Positions 13,100 to 16,859 of a DNA stretch of 16,859 nt are shown here, one piece after another. The notes below the pieces were generated by a model. The model saw only the letters and a list, made by a program, of their open reading frames with translations, did not search any database and was not told the origin of the DNA. The stretch's first letter is position 1. Each line of letters begins with the position of its first letter. The DNA comes from CAYUVF01 sp964448045. Its GTDB lineage: Bacteria; Bacteroidota; Rhodothermia; Rhodothermales; Salinibacteraceae. Location: assembly GCA_964448045.1 (NCBI GenBank), contig CAYUVF010000071.1:1-16859 (forward strand), written 5' to 3'. The position numbers were made by a program, and so were the translations under genes.

Positions 13100-16000
13100 C
13101 TACTCCGCCTCGGCATTCGGCAGGGCGACGGTGACCGTGGTGCCCTCACCCTTGACGCTGTCGACCGCAATCGAGCCGTCCATCATGTCGACGAGCTGCT
13201 TGGTGATCGACATGCCCAGCCCGCTCCCCTCGAACTCACGCGCGTCGCCGGTCGACTCCTGCTGAAACGCCTCGAAGAGGTGCGGGACAAAGTCATCGCC
13301 GATGCCTACGCCCGTATCGGCGACGATGAGCACGACCTGATCGGGCGCCGGCTCGACGGTGACGGTGACGCGCCCCCCGGCGTCGGTAAATTTGATCGCG
13401 TTGCTGACGATGTTGGTGACGATGCGCTGCAGCGCCCCCCGATCCGTCTCGATGACGGCGGGATCGGCGGGCACGTCGATGGCCAGCGCGACCCCGGCCT
13501 CGTCGGCACGGGTGCCAAACCCCTCGACGATGTCGCGCACCTCGTCGCAGATGCGCAGCGGCACGGGCCGGATCGTCATCGCCCCCGCCTCCAGCTGGGA
13601 CAGGTCGAGGACCGAGTTGAGCGTGTTGAGCAGCCGCTCGCCGCCCCGGTGAATGAGCCGCACAAACCGGTCCGCGGGCGCGGTCAGCTCCATTTCTTCG
13701 AGCACCTCGGTAAACCCGATCATGGAGGTGAGGGGCGTACGAATCTCGTGGCTCATGTTGGCGAGGAAGGCCGATTTGAGGCGGTTCATCTCTTCGGCCC
13801 GGTCGCGCGCGGCCTCAGCTTCCCGCTTTGCTTCGATCAGCCCCTCTTCGTACTGCTTCCGCACGGAGATGTCTTTGACTGTCGCCAGAAAGTACCGCGG
13901 CTGGCCCTGCCCATCGGTCAGGCGCGTCGGGTTGAGCAGCACGGGAAACTCCTGCCCATTTTTCCGCTGGAAAGTGAGCTCCAGGTCGCCGCTCGCATCG
14001 CGGAGCGTCTGCGCGAAGGCGTCGCCGAGGGCCTCCTGTTCGCCCTCGGGCCAGTACGGATAGGGCGGCGTCGCGCCGATCAGCTCGTCCTCGCTGAAGC
14101 CGGTCATCCGGCAGAAGGCGTCGTTGACCTGCACCTGCACGCCGTCGGCGTCGACGACGGAGAAGCCGTCCTGCATGGCCCCGATGAGCCGCTCGGCGTA
14201 CGTCTTGCTCCGGCGCAGCTCGGCCTCGGCTGCCTTGCGCTCGGTGATGTCCATGTGGGTGCCGACCGCGCGGCGCGGCGTGCCGTCCTCGTTCCACGCG
14301 ACGATCTGCCCCCGATCGAGCACCCAGCGCCACGAGCCGTCCTTCGCGCGCATCCGGATCTCGAGGTCCATGCGGGGCACCTCCCCCGCGGCATGGCGCT
14401 CGACCGCCGTGAAGACGCGGTTCCGGTCGTACGGATGGACGTGCTCACGGAAGAAGTCGAGGTGGGGCTCGACCTCGTCGAGGGTGTAGCCCAGCATGCT
14501 GGCCCACCGCTCGTTGTACCGCACCGCATCGGTGTTCATATCCCAGTCCCACATCCCCAGGTCGCCGCCGGCCAGCGCCAATTCGAGGCGGCGGCGACGC
14601 TCTTCGAGCAGCTCCTCGTAGCGGTGCTGCTCGGTGTTATCGCGCACGTTGAGCAGCACCTCGGTCGCGTCGTGGGGCGTCCAGAGCTGCCCGGCCCGTA
14701 CGGACAGGCGCCGCCACGACCCGTCCTCGTGCCGGTACCGCAGGTCGACCTCGACCGTTGCGTCTGGGTCGCGCACCGCCTCCTGCAGGGCGGCCTGCCC
14801 CTCCGCCAGATCGTCGGGGTGGACCCGCTCGAAGGCGTTCGCGCCGACCATCGCCTCCCGTGAGAGCCCCGTGACGGCCTCGAACGACGCCGAGAGGTAG
14901 CGGAACGTCCCGTCCGCGCCGACGACACCGATCACATCGAGCGCCTGCTCGCTCACCGCCTGAAAACGCTCTTTGCTGCGCCGCAGCGCGTTCTGGACGG
15001 CTTTCAGCTGTGAGATGTCCTGATAGGTGCACACCGCCGCCACGATCGCCCCGTCGTCGTCGCGGATGGGGGCGGCGTTGACGAGCAGGTGGCTCACCGA
15101 GTCGCCGCCCGCATACACTAACTCTTCCTGCGCCACGGTCGCGCCGTCGAGTGCCCGCGCGGCCGGATACTCGTCCGCCGCATACGGCGTGCCATCGGTG
15201 TGCAGGGCATGATACTGGTCGTAGCGCTCGCGTCCGCCGGGTCGGATCGGGTGGCCCAGCAGCGCCTCGGCCGCCTCGTTCGAGCGGACGACCGTGCCCG
15301 ACGGCGCTTCGACGATGATGACGCCGCTCGGCATGTTGTCGAGAATCGACGAGAGCTGCTTCTCCCGCTCACGTAGCGCCGCTTCGGCCCGGCGCTGCTC
15401 CGTCACGTCGCGCAGCACGGTCTGCGCCGCCGGCTCGCCCTTGTACGTCACCGGCACCGACTGGGTGACGACGATCCGCTCAGCCCCATCGAGCCGTTGC
15501 ATCCGATGCTGGAGCGGCTCGGTCGGCCGGCCGGCGTTGACCTTCGCCCGGCGCGTTTCCATGAGGGCGTCGACCTCCGGGTGGGCGAAATCGAACACGG
15601 AGCGCCCCTCCAGCTCCTCGGCCGACGCGGCGCCAAAGATAGCCACGGCGCTCGGATTGAGGTACTGAAGGATGCCGTCGACCGTGATGTAGGTCGGGTT
15701 CGGATGGGCCTCGACGAGGCGCCGCCACCGCTCCTCGCTCTCGCGGAGGGCCTGCTGGGCCTCGATACGATCGGTGATGTCGCGCTGGATGGAGATCCAG
15801 TACGTGTGCCGGCCCTGGGCGTCGTGGACCGGCGCGATGGCAACCTCAGCCCAGAAGGGCGTCCCATCCTTGCGATAGTTCAGGAGCTGCTCCTGCACGG
15901 CCTCCGTCGTTTCGAAGGCTGCGGCGATGCGGCGGAGCGGGCGCGGATCGGTCTCCGGGCCCTCCAGCAGCTGCAGCGACGCGCCAATAACCTCCTCGGC

Positions 16001-16672
16001 CGCGTACCCGGTCATTGCCTCGAAGGCGGCGTTGACGTAGGCGATCGTCCGTCCGCCGCCGGGCGCTGACGCCGCCGTCAGGATGATGACGCCCTCGTGG
16101 GCCTGGTCGAGCGCCGTCTGGAAGAGCTGCAGCCGGTCCTCGTTCGCGCGCCCCTCGGGGCCCTCCGGGATCGGGGCAGCCGGGGGGCGCTTGAGGAGCC
16201 GCGCGTAGCGGCGGAGCGCCGCGGCGTCAGTCTCGGTCCAGGCGCGCGCCTCGGTCCGCCCACAGGCAAGCACGCCCGGCGTGTCGCCCGGTAGCGCCTG
16301 CCCGAGATAGGCGCGCAGGCCCGGCCCCACCGACCGCAGCGCATCGGCCTTCTCCAATTCCTCGGCCTCGTCCCGCCAACGACTCGCCACCGGCCGGTCG
16401 GTCTCTTCCGTCAGGCTGGCCCCCTCGGCCGCGTACGCCACAGCAGTCCCGGCCTGCCGGGTGCGCGTCAGCGTGGGGCTTGCGCCCTCCAGGGTCCGAC
16501 TCGCCGCCCCATCCGTAGTGACGATCCGCCACGTATCCCCCTCCGGCCAGGCCACAACGGCCACGTCGGCTGCCAGGTGATCGCGCGCCAGGGCCAGCAC
16601 GTCGCGCAGAAGGTCTCGGGAACCGGCCGGCGACGAATCGGACGAAGAATGCGCTCCAGAGGAACGAGCCAT
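13100..16672 (-). CDS. Multi-PAS sensor histidine kinase with LOV-like first PAS
   Basis: A 1190-residue kinase (numbering from ATG 16672), with no membrane helix visible. Order: GAF-like about 20-160; six PAS domains at about 180-301, 312-426, 438-546, 565-681, 695-811 and 824-939; coiled-coil; HisKA with His975 in A-N-M-S-H-E-I-R-T-P-L; HATPase with N-box Asn1091 (I-V-S-N-A-I-K-F), G1 D-T-G-V-G-I-G from 1119, F-box L-F-E-A-F-Q-Q, and G2 G-S-G-L-G-M-S-I from 1149. All kinase motifs are intact. No receiver domain is fused and no response regulator is adjacent, so its partner lies elsewhere. The first PAS has LOV features (L-L-N-Y-R-K-D-G-T-P-F-W and W-I-S-I-Q-R-D-I-T-D) but not the reactive cysteine. 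The reading frame extends to ATG 16759, but a promoter-like pair there would place the transcript start at or inside that codon, favouring 16672. The 3' end is 41 bases from the convergent mlaE-like gene. Confidence 0.94.
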   Translation of the reverse strand: MARSSGAHSSSDSSPAGSRDLLRDVLALARDHLAADVAVVAWPEGDTWRIVTTDGAASRTLEGASPTLTRTRQAGTAVAYAAEGASLTEETDRPVASRWRDEAEELEKADALRSVGPGLRAYLGQALPGDTPGVLACGRTEARAWTETDAAALRRYARLLKRPPAAPIPEGPEGRANEDRLQLFQTALDQAHEGVIILTAASAPGGGRTIAYVNAAFEAMTGYAAEEVIGASLQLLEGPETDPRPLRRIAAAFETTEAVQEQLLNYRKDGTPFWAEVAIAPVHDAQGRHTYWISIQRDITDRIEAQQALRESEERWRRLVEAHPNPTYITVDGILQYLNPSAVAIFGAASAEELEGRSVFDFAHPEVDALMETRRAKVNAGRPTEPLQHRMQRLDGAERIVVTQSVPVTYKGEPAAQTVLRDVTEQRRAEAALREREKQLSSILDNMPSGVIIVEAPSGTVVRSNEAAEALLGHPIRPGGRERYDQYHALHTDGTPYAADEYPAARALDGATVAQEELVYAGGDSVSHLLVNAAPIRDDDGAIVAAVCTYQDISQLKAVQNALRRSKERFQAVSEQALDVIGVVGADGTFRYLSASFEAVTGLSREAMVGANAFERVHPDDLAEGQAALQEAVRDPDATVEVDLRYRHEDGSWRRLSVRAGQLWTPHDATEVLLNVRDNTEQHRYEELLEERRRRLELALAGGDLGMWDWDMNTDAVRYNERWASMLGYTLDEVEPHLDFFREHVHPYDRNRVFTAVERHAAGEVPRMDLEIRMRAKDGSWRWVLDRGQIVAWNEDGTPRRAVGTHMDITERKAAEAELRRSKTYAERLIGAMQDGFSVVDADGVQVQVNDAFCRMTGFSEDELIGATPPYPYWPEGEQEALGDAFAQTLRDASGDLELTFQRKNGQEFPVLLNPTRLTDGQGQPRYFLATVKDISVRKQYEEGLIEAKREAEAARDRAEEMNRLKSAFLANMSHEIRTPLTSMIGFTEVLEEMELTAPADRFVRLIHRGGERLLNTLNSVLDLSQLEAGAMTIRPVPLRICDEVRDIVEGFGTRADEAGVALAIDVPADPAVIETDRGALQRIVTNIVSNAIKFTDAGGRVTVTVEPAPDQVVLIVADTGVGIGDDFVPHLFEAFQQESTGDAREFEGSGLGMSITKQLVDMMDGSIAVDSVKGEGTTVTVALPNAEAE

Positions 16673-16761
16673 AGTCGAAGGAAAGCCAGGACCGGGCGCA
16701 TCCGCAGCGGGGTGGAGGCGCCGGAGAACGACGGGAGGGTCACGGATCGAACGCACCATTC

Positions 16762-16790
16762 AGTATACGATCGCAGATCCGCACAACCAA
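16762..16790 (-). promoter_or_regulatory. Candidate promoter of the multi-PAS kinase gene
   Basis: On the minus strand TTGGTT (16790-16785), a 17-base spacer and TATACT (16767-16762). The expected start point near 16755 falls within or just past the ATG at 16757-16759. If used, this promoter leaves a leader of about 80 bases before ATG 16672. Confidence 0.55.
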
Positions 16791-16813
16791 ACGCTCAGAC
16801 GCACACAGGGCTG

Positions 16814-16832
16814 CCTCATTTAAATTCTGAGG
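16814..16832. repeat. Short AT-rich hairpin at the right edge
   Basis: CCTCA and TGAGG (5 bp) enclose a nine-base AT-rich loop containing TTTAAA. It could be a weak terminator of a gene beyond the window, or part of the upstream control region of the kinase gene. No coding sequence is supported in 16760-16859. Confidence 0.3.
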
Positions 16833-16859
16833 ATCTCTTCTCGGTATGCATCGTCCCAC

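Noticed and set aside
13055..14863. 602-codon open frame on the plus strand
   Set aside because: It is antisense to the multi-PAS kinase, whose domains are unmistakable. The translation is rich in H, R, D, V, G and L without motifs, as expected from the complement of a GC-rich gene.

Overview
The window reads as one stretch of a GC-rich bacterial chromosome. My best placement is a halophilic member of the Rhodothermota (Salinibacter-like). This rests on the GC-rich coding style, the many Asp/Glu-rich proteins, NarL-type regulators beside very large PAS/GAF sensor kinases, and a UpxY/RfaH-like NusG paralogue in a capsule-type locus. The placement is inference; the window holds no 16S rRNA or other marker that would settle it.

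Left part (1-4242): the proximal end of an exopolysaccharide locus, transcribed leftwards. A Wzc-type co-polymerase/tyrosine kinase comes first, then an overlapping short SLBB export protein, a 370-base non-coding gap with two inverted repeats, and a specialised NusG-family factor. The rest of the locus presumably lies beyond base 1. This part is visibly less GC-rich than the rest.

Middle (4243-9291): a two-component signalling block, all leftward. A GAF-PAS-GAF-PAS histidine kinase with a HisKA_3-type core is followed by two paralogous NarL-family response regulators with an identical DNA-recognition helix. The three genes are not tightly packed. The gaps of 394 and 485 bases hold a promoter-like element, a 12-base direct repeat flanking an inverted repeat, and three perfectly phased 16-base tandem repeats.

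Right of that are a tRNA-Gly(GCC) with its own promoter and a strong intrinsic terminator (leftward), a glutamate dehydrogenase (rightward), a flavodoxin-fold oxidoreductase (leftward), and a stand-alone MlaE-type lipid-transport permease (rightward). Last comes a 1190-residue histidine kinase with one GAF-like and six PAS domains (leftward). Its first PAS resembles a LOV photosensor but lacks the photo-adduct cysteine.

The most notable signals are the Cys-less LOV-like PAS, the duplicated regulators that should compete for the same DNA sites, the repeat elements around those regulators, and the minimal SLBB exporter coupled to Wzc. Nothing here proves a wholly new system. No CRISPR array, transposase, integrase, phage gene or restriction system was seen.
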